From positions 343,492,263 through 343,556,262 of the forward strand of contig NC_085138.1 of assembly GCF_035046485.1 (NCBI RefSeq): DNA of 64,000 nt. The letters are read 5' to 3'. Shown here in pieces: positions 23,034 through 33,420 of the stretch; within the stretch, counting starts at the first letter, position 1; each line of letters starts with the position of its first letter. The position numbers and the translations under genes are program-made. This DNA is from Aedes albopictus. Lineage: Eukaryota; Arthropoda; Insecta; Diptera; Culicidae. The notes beneath the pieces were generated by a model. That model had not been told where the DNA came from and did no database searches. It saw only the letters and a program-made list of their open reading frames with translations.

Positions 23034-23206
23034 GGGGCTGTCCATAAACCACGTGGTCATGAGGGGGGGGGGGGGGGGGGGTTCGACCAATGACCATTTT
23101 GTATGGACGAAAAAAAAAATTTGTATGGACTAATGACCACGGGGGGGGGGGGGGGGGGGTGTTGAGAAGTCCCAAAAAAATGACCACGTGGTTTATGGAC
23201 AGCCCC
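23034..23206. mobile_element. 173-bp MITE in gag-pol with two 19-nt G runs
   Basis: Ends GGGGCTGTCCATAAACCACG and its complement are perfect inverted repeats, and CTT is duplicated (23031-23033, 23207-23209). Removing it with one CTT joins the frame as CVEG followed by PVDIQDV. G runs at 23063-23081 and 23141-23159 read as proline tracts in the overlapping copia frame, so the open frame through the MITE is accidental. Confidence 0.9.
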
Positions 23207-24248
23207 CTTCAACGCAGTTTAGCTCGACGACACCTTTGACTTTGACCATCATACTCGCTTTGTTCGCCGTACCAACTTGACATGAAATCTCCTGTTTGCC
23301 ACGTAGGTTCCATCCAGGTCTTGCCATGTGCGTGGTGGCACCAGAGTCGAAGTACCATTCTCCTTGGTCCACGTCGCCCACTGCCAGTACTGCACACATT
23401 GCACGTCCTTTGTTGCTCTTCTGGGTTGCTTTCTCCGGGCAATTCGCTGCATAATGTCCTACCTTTTGACAATTATAGCACGATCGGTCCTTCTTGCTTC
23501 TGTTCGAATCGCTCTTACGCCGCTGGGGTTGATTTCCTCGCTCCGCGCCACTGTAGAATGCTTCTTCATCTCTCATGCTCCGTGGCCCATGCCTCACCTT
23601 CACGTCTTGAAGGATTTTCGCTTTCACTGCGTCCGCCTTCAAAGCTTGCCCAGACGCTTCCAAATCCATCACCATCGGGGCGTAGTATTTAGGTAATCCC
23701 ATCAACAACAGCGAAGCCAGCCACTCATCAGCAACAGGGAAATTGATTTCGGCAAGTTTGTGGCTTGTACAGAAGAGAGCGTCCACGTAGGCTTCCGTAC
23801 TGTCGTAATTCTCCAAACGTATCGACGTTAACTGCTGCAACAAACCAATCCTTCGATAAATTCCATCATCTTGAAATGCAGACTTCAACTTGTTCCAGGC
23901 TTCTTGCGCGTCCTTCGCATCCATGACCAGGCTGTAGTTTGTCTTTTCGAGACTTAAACAAATTGTTGATAACGCCCGCATCTGGATATCCTCATCGACG
24001 ACTTGACCTTCCTTCGGCATTACTGCGCACCAGGAGCCTTCGCGTATTAACGTCATCTTCATGGCGAACGCCCATGACACGTAATTCTCCCGGCCTTTTA
24101 GCTTTTCGATCGCTAGAGATACTCCACTGCCGGCAGTCGCACGAACCACTCTTGGATCCAAAGTACCTCCTGTTCTTGATCCAGACGGAACTGCACCGGA
24201 ACCAGCATCTCCAGATCCTCTGCTGTTAGCGCCGGAGAACATCTTCAC
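23207..24248 (-). pseudogene. copia gag and protease
   Basis: Starting at ATG 24248, 347 codons are open up to the MITE. Residues 45-205 match the copia-type gag (UBN2-like) fold in style: LKGRENYVSWAFAMKMTL, AWNKLKSAF, LLQQLTSIRL, EWLASLLLMGLP. A CCHC knuckle, C-x2-C-x4-H-x4-C (CYNCQKVGHYAANC), is at 257-270 after a basic stretch, and the aspartic protease signature DSGATTH is at 301-307. The start lies 45 nt inside the primer site, as expected. The product would form the particle and process the polyprotein. The frame would run into integrase but for the MITE at its end. Confidence 0.93.
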
Positions 24249-24292
24249 TGGTAATGAGTTCTTCTGATCTTCGAATTTTCGTTATGGCCGAT

Positions 24293-24309
24293 GCGCTGGG
24301 CCCATAACC
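24293..24309 (-). promoter_or_regulatory. Primer-binding site, half initiator tRNA-Met
   Basis: The plus strand reads GCGCTGGGCCCATAACC, which equals the anticodon arm of eukaryotic initiator tRNA-Met; the element strand is therefore complementary to it, directly next to the 5' LTR. Drosophila copia is primed by a 39-nt 5' fragment of the same tRNA, so the same half-tRNA mechanism is inferred. Confidence 0.85.
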
Positions 24310-24432
24310 TATCGTAGAAGTAAAACACGTCTGTTCGGTTTGAACGTTGGAAACTGAATGAAAAGATTTATTATTTACCCTAACAAACAAACTTCAGTTG
24401 CTAAGGTCGTCATGGATTACTTGATGCTAACA
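24310..24432 (-). repeat. 5' LTR of copia element
   Basis: 123 bp, one mismatch to the 3' LTR. It should carry the element promoter; I could not place a convincing TATA box. Confidence 0.95.
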
Positions 24433-24437
24433 GTTTC

Positions 24438-24602
24438 TCGCCTTTGTCGGCTAGGGAGTCCGCCCACGTTCTTTTGTCCCGCCTACATGAGCATTTCACT
24501 TCCTTCTCGAGAGCCGAATAGCGCTGACAGGCGCTGACGGGCTACGGCTTTGGCTCCTCGTGTTTTGCTCGCTCTATCGCGGCTTTGGCATTCCTTCGCT
24601 CT
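24438..24602 (-). pseudogene. LINE, post-endonuclease segment
   Basis: The minus strand gives NAKAAIERAKHEEP and ALEKEV followed by CRRDKRTWADSLADKGE, a conserved helix-rich stretch between endonuclease and RT in this LINE family. It is the upstream continuation of 19155-19575 across the copia insertion. Confidence 0.65.
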
Positions 24603-25583
24603 CCGACTAGAAAAATCTATCAAGTTTATAACACATTGTGTTATAATGTTTTAAAACTTTTTTCTAATCAAAATAATAACCTATTTTGATGTGATCTGAT
24701 CAATATTACAGTATGCGGCAGGAAAAAGTGCGAAAGTGTTTTTCAACTTCAAACCTCATTTTCGTCCATTTGGCATTAACCTATCTATGTTTCAACGTTC
24801 CATGATCTATAATAGGCTAGTTTTCTGAAAAGTTAATTAAAAAATTTCCCATTTTGGTCACTAACCTTTACAGGGCGGCGCCTGAAGATGAAGACAACCA
24901 GATTTTCAAACCGCAGAAAATCGCATAGGTCGCTAAATTTCGCATCTGATAAAACAAAATTTTTGATTTTCTCTACAATATCATCAAATATATATATACT
25001 TATTTCATCTGGTATGTGAAACTACATGGCTCTGGATCAGTGTGGTCTGGTTGTTCATCGAATTTGAGCTAATTTTGTTACTGTTATAGTCATTTTGTTT
25101 AATGACCATTGGGCGCGCAGTTTATTGATATCCGCTTATTAGGCCTACATTATCACGTGTTAAACATCAAATGTGTTCATTTTATTTTTCAGTGCTAGAA
25201 TATAGACATTGACTGATACACTGTCATGAAAAAATAGTCATATATATCCCATATTTAGCGTGTAATAGTGCCTTGAACTTTTCGCATTTTTCCTGCCGCA
25301 CCCTGTATAACAAAATATGATATAAGTTTTAGCTTCAAGAAAACTAGTTCCTATCATATTTTGATGCAATTGTACAAAATGATTTTCTGAATGTCAAGTA
25401 ATTGAAACTGAATTATTTCACAATGAGTTATTTAACAACATTTATAACATAATACATATGACACAATTGAGATATAATATTTTTAAACCCCAAATATATT
25501 AAAACTGGATTATATCACAATGAGTTATAAATATCAGGGTTTGTTATAATAATGTTATATTTTTGTTAGAATCTTCTAGTCGG
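24603..25583. mobile_element. MITE, TIR CCGACTAGAA, with nested element
   Basis: CCGACTAGAAAAAT at the left and TTCTAGTCGG at the right are inverted. The body is rich in TTATAACA/TGTTATAA words. A related copy is at 25649-26097 and a partial one at 44995-45297. It is split by 24709-25305. No target duplication could be settled. Confidence 0.75.
24709..25305. mobile_element. 597-bp MITE, TIR TGCGGCAGGAAAAA, TA target
   Basis: Ends CAGTATGCGGCAGGAAAAAG and CTTTTCGCATTTTTCCTGCC...CCCTG pair with few mismatches. TA flanks both sides (24707-24708, 25306-25307), the Tc1/mariner-type target. It lies inside the 24603-25583 MITE. Confidence 0.75.
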
Positions 25584-25648
25584 AACCCTCTTATTCATAG
25601 GATCCCACTTCATGAGCGCAGCGTAGACGTGTGCGCTGAGCAGTAACT
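25584..25648 (-). pseudogene. LINE fragment between MITEs
   Basis: 65 bp of GC-richer sequence isolated between two MITEs of the same family. By position it belongs to the minus-strand LINE, but it is too short to identify on its own. Confidence 0.35.
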
Positions 25649-26097
25649 CGACTAGAAAATTATATCAAGTTTGTATCATAGTGTGTTATGATGCTATAAT
25701 ATTTTTCTCTAACTTATAATGTTATAAACTAGATGCTGAATGATGTTAAAATAACTAAAATTGTATCAAACAGTGCACTGGTCTAATCAAGATTATTACC
25801 TATTTTGTTATAATCATATCACAATTATAACAAAACGTGATATAAATTTTAGCCTCAGGATTACTGGTTTCATACAAAATTTGATGTTATTTTGTTACAT
25901 TATTTCCCAAATGTCAAAGACCCAAAACTAAATTATAATACAATGAGCTATGGAACAACATTTATAACATAATGTGATATAACTGAGTTATAGTATTTTG
26001 AAAACACTAAGGATGTTGAACATGATTATATCACAATGAGTTATGAATATCATGATTTGTTAGGATTACGTTATATTTTGTTACAATTTTTAGTCGG
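25649..26097. mobile_element. 449-bp MITE, CGACTAG family
   Basis: CGACTAGAAAATTATATCAAG-like start and TTTTTAGTCGGG end match the MITE 24603-25583, as does the TTATAACA-rich body. Uninterrupted copy; its length suggests the host MITE 24603-25583 measured about 384 bp before nesting. Confidence 0.75.
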
Positions 26098-26237
26098 GAA
26101 ACCAATTCCACGGTGGCGAGGAGCGTGTTCACCTCGTAGGCCAGAGTATAGCTGAATTTGAAACGACACGACGCCAATCTGTGTTCTCCAAACTTCGGCC
26201 AACGGAGATCGTTTAGTCCTAGGATCTCAAGCTTCAT
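26098..26237 (-). pseudogene. LINE endonuclease N-terminal fragment
   Basis: From 26237 the frame reads KLEILGLNDLRWPKFGEHRL, then, shifted by one base, LYSGLRGEHAPRHRG. L-x-x-L-x-L-N/S-E/D-x-R-W is the start of the apurinic-type endonuclease of non-LTR elements. This is the 5'-most surviving piece of the LINE that reaches to 19155. Confidence 0.7.
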
Positions 26238-26239
26238 AC

Positions 26240-26640
26240 GGCATGCCTCATTTGGTTAGTTGTGCCCGTTTACCCTGCTGGGGTAGGGTTAATACATTCC
26301 AAGTTTCTATTCTTGTCCGTTATTTCGTTCTAATAGTCGTTGTCGTTGAATCAGTTCGTAATCTTTCATTTTCGGTTTCTGTAACGGTTTTATTAGTTTC
26401 GGAAACAGTAGGTTGTTGGCCTAAGGTCCCCTATCCACCGTGGTGGGGCTACCACCTTAGGTATAGCTTCCGGTGGAAGAGCATCTCATATTCAGCCGCT
26501 GAATGCCAGAACAAACGCTGTTTGAGCCGCACCTCCTTGGTGCGGTCGAGACGTACCTCCTCAATCTAGCTGAAGTCAGAAAGACAACTGTGCCCAAGCT
26601 GCACTCTACCAGTTAAGGTCACAGCTCTTGGCTGGCGGTC
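26240..26640 (+). repeat. LINE 3'UTR-like sequence
   Basis: GC-balanced, non-coding, with CCTAAGGTCCCCTATCCACC and TGGTGCGGTCGAGACGTACC-type blocks. It resembles the 3' untranslated part of EN-bearing LINEs in mosquitoes as I know them; this is inference. Confidence 0.3.
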
Positions 26641-27023
26641 TTTGTGTGCAAACAAACTTTTGTATACGTTGCCTCTGGGACTTACCACAACAAGTTAAAC
26701 AAAAAGTGGACAGAAACCGTAAAACATGGAAACATTTTATCTGTCGCATATTTTTCATTTCCGTTTTATCTAATCTAAATAGTCAATGCTAAGAATCGAA
26801 AGACAAAGATTTGTAGTTCTTTCAAATGAGGAAAAATAATTGTAATTTTGTAAGGAAATCTAGGAGTTCTGGAGAGCCAAAGTTGAGCTATTTGTATGGA
26901 GATTTCACCTTTTCCGCCACGAAAGGGGTATAGAAACCTGTAATGGTAACTACGCAGATAGCCGTGAATATGTAACTCTAAAGAATTGTCGTTGTTCCAT
27001 AGGATGTATTCCACAGTTCACAG

Positions 27024-27510
27024 TACACGAAAGTTCTACGAGAAGCTGAACCGCTCGCGCAGAGGCTTTGTGCCACAAGCCGACATGTGTCGAGACAACT
27101 ACGGGAATCTTCTCACGAGTGAGAGTGAGGTGGTCAAGAGGTGGCAGCAGCAATACCATGAGCACCTCAATGGCGACATTGCAAGTACCGAAGGTAGCGT
27201 GGAAACAGATCTAGGAGTACGTACGCAGGACGAAAGATTTCCAGCCCCTAACCTCCAAGAGATTGAGGAGGAGGTTGGCCGGTTGAAAACAACAAAGCCA
27301 CTGGAGCAGATCAACTACCAAGCGAGCTTCTAAAATACGGTGGAGAAGCACTGGGTCATTACCAAGATTTGGGAGAAAGAAGTATTACCGGAGGAATGTA
27401 TGGAAGGTATCGTGTGTCCCATTCACAAAAAGGGCGACAAGTTGGATTGCTGGAACTACCGCGCGATCACACTACTGAGCGCTGCCTAAAAGATACTCTT
27501 ACAAGTTTTA
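27024..27510 (+). pseudogene. RTE-like LINE copy 1, part A (pre-RT and RT start)
   Basis: It encodes RKFYEKLNRSRRGFVPQ, then EVVKRWQQQYHEHLNG and NLQEIEEEVGRLKTTKP, the linker before the RT domain, and after a frameshift near 27305 LLKYGGEALGH, GIVCPIHKKGDKLDCWNYRA and LLSAA. A TAA replaces a sense codon at 27487. The endonuclease is missing, so the copy is 5'-truncated. The clade call (RTE-like) rests on motif style. Confidence 0.75.
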
Positions 27511-27521
27511 TGCCGCAGTCT

Positions 27522-28402
27522 TTTTTTCTGTTCGGATGAACCTCTGCGACCAGTATTTAGATCTTTTGTGGCAATACCCGTATCCTTAGTATTTAGTGCA
27601 TGTCGTACTACTGCAATGTCATTGAGAGGCAATGGAGAATCGATTTCTGTACAGATCTTGTTTTGCTACCTCAGAGGTTCGAGAAATCGAATATGATGAA
27701 AAAGTACCGTTTTCACAGGGATAAAAATCCCAGCGAAAGTGCGCCCTTAATCACACATAATCGATTCTATTTCTGAGAAAAACAAAACATTGGAACTGAT
27801 ATTTGTCCATGCATCGGAACTCTGGCTTTATCCATGTCTTGCTTCTAGTTTAGTCCCAGGACACCATTGAAAAACCCGGGGCTTTAGGCTAGTTGCAAAA
27901 CGCTGTCAACTTAGAGAATGTGTTCGGTAATAAGAATTCACGTGAGTCCTTGTATCACCAGTACTTACCAGTCCTTAGTAGGTTATTACGCAATTACTTA
28001 CGCAAAGCATGTTTGTTTTCCTTACATCAAGTGTAGTCTCGGCGAGGATGAACCGAGTCTTTAACTATACGTAAAGCAAAATAAATGCAATTTTAGAAAC
28101 TGTTACTAGTAACAAGGGCTTTGTACCATGAATCCGTATTACCAAAACGCATTACCCTAGCTTAACAAGTTGGAAGTCACCAGGGTTCAGTTTGGTAGAT
28201 CTTACTCCGTAACGCAACCCAAACGGGAGATCTACCCACGTTACGGGCTCCGTTAAAGATCGAGCATGTTTTAAACCCCCTCAACCATTCATCCCTCAGC
28301 ACGGGTCGCCTGACACCTTGGATTGGGGTTTCCTGTTTGGTGGACTTTTACCCCCGAAACAGGGGGTCCGTAGTGCTATTCTAAGCCGGCAACTACACGG
28401 AC
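27522..28402 (-). mobile_element. 881-bp retroposed insert with 11-bp target duplication
   Basis: TGCCGCAGTCT is duplicated at 27511-27521 and 28403-28413. The left end is a T run, i.e. a poly(A) tail on the minus strand after CATCCGAACAG. The opposite end starts GTCCGTGTAGTTGCCGGC. No RT or other long frame is inside. Tail plus long duplication indicates LINE-mediated insertion of a short non-autonomous element or an internally deleted LINE. Confidence 0.8.
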
Positions 28403-28930
28403 TGCCGCAGTCTATCACCGATTGCAAGAGAATTCGTGGGGCAATATCAGGCTAGATTCATGGATGAACGTGCTACAACGGACCAGATGTTCGCCATCCG
28501 CCAGGTTTTGCAGAAATGTCGCGAATACGACGTGCCCACACATCACTTGTTCATCGATTTCAAATCGACGTATGATAAAATCGATCGAGAACAGCTATGG
28601 CAGATTATGCACGAATACGGGTTTCCGGATAATATGATACGATTGATCAAGGCGACGATGGATCGAGTAATGTGTGTAGTTCGAGTATCAGGGACACTGT
28701 CGAGTCCCTTCGAATCTCGCAGAGGGTTACGGCAAGGTGTTGGTTTTTCGTGCTTGCTGTTCAACATTGCTTTAGAGGATGTAATAAGGAGAATGGAAAG
28801 GTTTTCACGAGGTCCGTCCAGCTGCGTGGTTTTGCTGATGATATTGGTATTATAGCTCGTAAATTTGAGACGATGCCGGAAATGTACATCCAACTAAAGA
28901 GTGAAGCCAGTCGAATCAGATTAGTCATTA
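28403..28930 (+). pseudogene. RTE-like LINE copy 1, part B (RT catalytic region)
   Basis: Frames encode EFVGQYQARFMDERATTDQM, then HHLFIDFKSTYDKIDREQLW (RT motif with first catalytic Asp), LRQGVGFSCLLFNIALE and, after a frameshift near 28795, LRGFADDIGIIA (catalytic FADD). The text parallels copy 2 at 43452-43957. It ends at the MITE inserted at 28931. Confidence 0.85.
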
Positions 28931-29394
28931 CCCGGGTAGAGCGAAATGGCAAATGAAGGGCAAATTTTACCATTAAAATAGAATGTTTGAATGGCAAAAT
29001 TTGCTATTAGTTTGTTTGAAATAAGAGTAAAAATAACAAAAATAATAACTGAATTTCAATGGCATAACAGCTAAAGAATAACTGATTTTGCCATTGTAAT
29101 AACAAAATAATAGCAAAAATAATGTCATAATAATAATATATTTTAATATGATGGTAAATTATGTGATTGTTTTGATATTGTGACAGGATTGTAAGATAGT
29201 AACATTTGTTATTATTATGTTATTATACTTTTTAATAATAACTCGCCAATTACAAGTTTTACAATGATAGCATATTTTGTTATTTATATGTCATCCTGAG
29301 CTATTCACAAAAAAACTATAGAATTGCAAATTTCGATATGATGGCAAAATATGTTATTCTTTAGTTATTGGTTTGTTATTCACCTCTACCCGGG
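28931..29394. mobile_element. 464-bp MITE, TIR CCCGGGTAGAG, TA target
   Basis: Ends CCCGGGTAGAG and CTCTACCCGGG are inverted, with TA on both sides (28929-28930, 29395-29396). The empty site survives in copy 3 at 45316-45325 (AGTCATTAATGTG), which proves the boundaries. The interior is rich in AATAACA/TGTTATT words, as in the MITE 20959-21282. Confidence 0.88.
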
Positions 29395-30137
29395 TAATGT
29401 GTCGAAGACAAAGTACATGATGGCAAAGGGTTCCAGGGATGAATCACCGCGCCCGCCACCCCGAATTTCCATCGACGGTGATGAAATCGAGACGGTTGAA
29501 GAATTCGTGTACTTGGGCTCACTTGTGACCGCCGAAAACCAGCACCAGCACCACACCAGCCGAGAAATTCAGAGACGCATTGTGGCAGGAAATCGTGCTT
29601 ACTTTGGACTCCGCAGAACTCTACGATCGAATAAAGTTCGCCGTAACACGAAGTCAACTACCTACAAAACGCTGATTAGACCGGTCGTTCTCTATGGGCA
29701 CGAAACATGGACCCTACGGGCAGAGGACCAACGCGCCCTTGGAGTTTTCGAACGGAAGGTGCTGCGTACCATCTACGGCGAAGTGCAGATGGAAGACGGG
29801 ACTTGGAGAAGGCGAATGAACCACGAGCTGCATCAGCTACTGAGAGAACCAACCATCGTCCTCGCCGCGAAAATCGGGTGGCTACGGTGGACGGGTCACG
29901 TCATCAGAATGTCCGATAGCAACCCGACTAAAATGATTCTCGAGAGTCATCCAACCGGTACAAGCAGGCGTGGTGCGCAGCGAGCTAGGTGTGTCGACCA
30001 AGTGGAGGACGCTCTGCGGACCCTACGCAGAGTGCGGAACTGGAGACAAACAGCCATGGACCGAGTGGAATGGAGACGGTTACTATGTACAGCAGAGGCC
30101 ACCCAGGCCTTAAAGCCGGTAAGGTAAGGTAAGGTAA
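29395..30137 (+). pseudogene. RTE-like LINE copy 1, part C (thumb and C-terminus)
   Basis: An open frame of about 240 codons: VSKTKYMMAKGS, EEFVYLGSLV, IQRRIVAGNRAYFGLRRTL, YKTLIRPVVLYGHETWTL, VFERKVLRTIYG, LRWTGHVIRMSDSNPTK, RRGAQRARCVDQVEDALRTL, VEWRRLLCTAEA. It ends in GGTAA repeats (30119-30136), the 3' tail. A five-residue expansion (HQHH) relative to copies 2 and 3 lies near 29540. Confidence 0.88.
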
Positions 30138-32549
30138 GTATGATCCTTATATAAACTGTGTGCTTTGATCTGCTGTGAAAATCTGTGATAAAATTGAATC
30201 GCCACCACAACAAATATGTTAAATACAAATAATACAACAATAAATTGAATAAGTGTTAGTGTTCACCATAGGTAGATGAAATCAGGTTTTTTGAAGCTTG
30301 CATCTGATTCTCAAAACGTTGTGGTGCAACCATTACCAAACCGTCCAACATTTATTAAGTCTTTAGTCAACTTGCAATCAGGATTGTAATCTTCCTGAGG
30401 TTATGGTAGAAACATTGCAGATAAGGTTGCTTTGGCTAGAGTTTTATCTATGTTGCTAAATAATTACCTTCTAGCCTTTCTTAAAACTGAAAATGTTGCT
30501 TGGGCGGGCGCGAAATGTCATCACCCTGTCGTAGTTCCCGCCGAGATCTGAACGAACTGGAGTGTTCGCCCAAAATCTTCAGGCAGTTTTGTACCCCGTC
30601 AATTATTGTTCTTATCAATCTTTTAATAGTGTCCCAAGAAAGCAATCATTATTTCATTTAGTAAACACTTTAGGAAATTATCAAATTCATTCAAATCAAG
30701 GTTAACAAAAGTCATGAACTACGCATTGTGTATTATGGTTTCAGTGTTATTCGACTCGAAAATCTAGGGATTTTTGTTGCAGTTTAGAGAATAAAAGTAC
30801 CCCAAACGAATGGTGGCAACTATATTTCCACCTAGGTTTTCAATAGTATGCGTTAACATCTCGTCTAATTTTCTCAGTCTTTAAGTCCCCGGGTCAAAAA
30901 AGATAAAAAGAATAATGAGAATTTTTTTAACAATTTATTACAATTTATCATTAATTAAGATAACACACAATCTCGCCTCGGATGAAATTTTCCCCGTGCG
31001 TCACTAATGTGTGTCATGTGCCAACATCGCCGCAACCTAATTTTCATAAGTTTTCTCATCTTTATGCATTTATTGCTTGTATTTAAACTAAAACAGCAAA
31101 CAAACATCTCGAGGCAATCGGACAGAACCTAATACACTTTCCTCACGCTAAGGAAGAGCACATCCACAACCTGCAATTGTTTTCAATAATTTCCAGCCGT
31201 TTTCCGAGCGTCCGTCGTCGATCGTCACGCCGCCAGGCTCGAAAAAACGTGACCAGCGCTTATTTGTAGATAGGTAGGTACTTACAAGTTCCACTGCCTT
31301 TGCTTGTCCACCTCGCACGCTACGCGAGTTCCGATGAAGCGCCGTCGACGACGGCGACGAAGTTAACAGGTAGGCATTAGCTGCTGATTTCAACAGTTTC
31401 GCGAGTCCATTGTTTTGCTGTGCAACAAAATATGAAATGTTTTCATGCCGCCATCGCTGCGCGCCGATGGACATCCCATTGTTTGGAAATCTACTGTGAT
31501 GATGATGGTGACCTCTCTGATCCGGGTCCAAGGGCTAGCGCGAACTAATTCCCTTCGGCGAAATGTGATCTTTTTGTGGTTCATGGAACCGATGATGGGC
31601 GACGCGCGGCTAACTTCAATCGGGCGGAACCGCAACCATCGAGCACGCGCGAGCACGTGGCTGCGATCTACGACGCCGGGCAGCCGGTTCTTTTGCATAG
31701 TTCATGTCGTGATCGTTGTTCGGTCTCGCTTGGGATAGGTTATGGGTTTTACAGTCCGAACATATCGATTTACAGATAAACAGGATTTTGCAAATATAGA
31801 GCACTGGCGACGAACAATGGGACAGATTGTAAAAAAAAAAGACGGCCATACTGACCATACGCTTCCACACGATCTCCGAAAAAGGGAAATCTAGAAATGC
31901 TCTGCATCTCCACAGATGTTTTGGAAAGAAGTTGGGATCTTTAATTTTAAAAGTAAGTTATCATAGTGTGTACTGTACAGGCTTTGAAAACTCGTGAAGG
32001 GTTTTTCCGAACACATCACACATATATCTGATACATACATATTATTGACCATAACTATGTATATTCTGACAACTCGGGTACCATTGTGTACTGGACCTGG
32101 TGTCCAAGAAATCGATCTATCATCGGTCGATCGGGACAGCAATTAATTTCATGCATGCATCATTCGAATTATGACACGAATAAATTAGCGCAGCCTCGGT
32201 CGATCCACGACAGGTGACGATGGAGCTAGTGCGCTGCATAAGAGTTCAAATTGCAAAAAAAAATGCGGTTTGTGTGGTGCGACTGTCACCCGTCCCAATC
32301 GGGACATCAACCGCAAATGCAGTCTGAGTCTCCCGGGAGCGGCATGGCTCTTTCATCGTTCAATCAGCTGTCATACGGGATAAAATAAAATGTAGTAAGA
32401 TAAGCCAATCGACTTAGCGGTGTGGCCAGAGTGGATAGAGTAGAGTAATTATAAAGACACACAACAAAATATTTTATAACTTTTTTAGAACAAAATCAAA
32501 TTCAATATAAAATTAAAACATAATAGAGGGGTTGTTTTGCATTAATAAA
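30138..32549. other. 2.4 kb, mostly single-copy looking, no gene proven
   Basis: 30140-31130 is AT-rich. 31140-31720 and 32190-32400 are GC-balanced, with many CpG-containing words and no repeat signature; open frames there (e.g. 31148-31531 minus) have no recognisable domain. They could be untranslated exons or regulatory DNA. An A-box-like GGTGTGGCCAGAGTGG at 32421 lacks a B box. Confidence 0.35.
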
Positions 32550-33187
32550 AGGCCGTCCCTTATTTTGAAAAAAATCGGAAATATTGAAAGTTCGTTGTTA
32601 GAAAATGATCGTTTTAGCTAAGAAATGATCCTGTCAAACAACATCGGAAAATCAGGATTATTGACCATTTTTATAGATCCCGAAGGAAACCTTCCTCATT
32701 TTGTTCAATAACTCAAAAACGAGTATATCGCAATTCTGAGCACATTTTCGGTCCTGCTGGGTTCTAAAATCATCGCACAGTGGAAAAATAGGTATTAAAC
32801 GCGAAAAAATTCAATATCTCTGCTCGGAGTGGATGGATTCGCATGATTTTTTGACACAAACTGCAAAAATCTCTGACACATTCTACCGTGACGTTACAAC
32901 GTGTTGATGCATTCGTAACCAGATTTTCCACTATAACTCATGAAAACGATTGTGAACCTCAAAATATTTTTTTATATTCGGATTCCTTGTAAAATTTCTG
33001 ATATATTTGACCTATTTGTTATCATCAGAAAAACGTGTTTTAAATGCGTATTTGTAGCGTGACGTTACAACGCGCTAGAATCCGACCCTCACTACCGCGC
33101 AACCGACATCCAAAAATATCTGCTCGGATTTTTATGTTATTCTGATTTTTTTTTCATCAATTTAAGTAATCAATTTAAGTCATCAAT

Positions 33188-33420
33188 TTAAAGCGAAACT
33201 GGAAGCATTTTCTCATTTTTTCGGTTTTTGATTTTTTATTAAATAACGACGCAATATTTTCAAAATCAGTTTTCGTGCACATGTAGAGTATGGATCAAGG
33301 TATCTTCTGTATTTTTTTGAGTTGGAAAATGTTTTCCATTTTTGCAGAAACCATTTTTTTGTGAAATTTTGTTCAAAAATGGTTTCTGCAAAAACGAAAA
33401 ACATTCCAGTTTCGCCTTAA
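33188..33420. mobile_element. TTAA MITE, TIR GGCGAAACTGGAAGC, copy 1
   Basis: AAGCGAAACTGGAAGCATTT at the left and AACATTCCAGTTTCGCC at the right, each bounded by TTAA. Internal inverted pair AACCATTTTTTTG/CAAAAATGGTTTC near the centre. Second copy at 51290-51560. Confidence 0.8.

Larger units (their letters stand above)
19581..24432 (-). mobile_element. Ty1/copia LTR retrotransposon, 4,852 bp
   Basis: Two 123-bp LTRs (19581-19703, 24310-24432) differ at one base. The element reads TG...TA on its own strand and is flanked by the 5-bp duplication GTTTC (19576-19580, 24433-24437). Next to the 5' LTR is a primer site matching initiator tRNA-Met (24293-24309); next to the 3' LTR is a purine tract (19704-19716). 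The order of domains, gag-protease-integrase-RT-RNase H, is that of Ty1/copia. It landed in an older LINE and afterwards received two MITEs. Near-identical LTRs mean a fairly recent insertion, yet frameshift, stop and MITEs make this copy defective. Confidence 0.95.

Noticed and set aside
23040..23187. Open frame with two poly-proline tracts in front of copia integrase
   Set aside because: The prolines come from G runs of an inserted MITE; the frame upstream of 23033 is not copia.
31148..31531. 127-codon minus-strand frame with a His run
   Set aside because: The His run comes from an ATG/GTG-type short repeat; no domain, codon bias or splice signals support a gene.
32400..32440. tRNA gene
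   Set aside because: An A-box-like segment is present, but no B box or cloverleaf follows.
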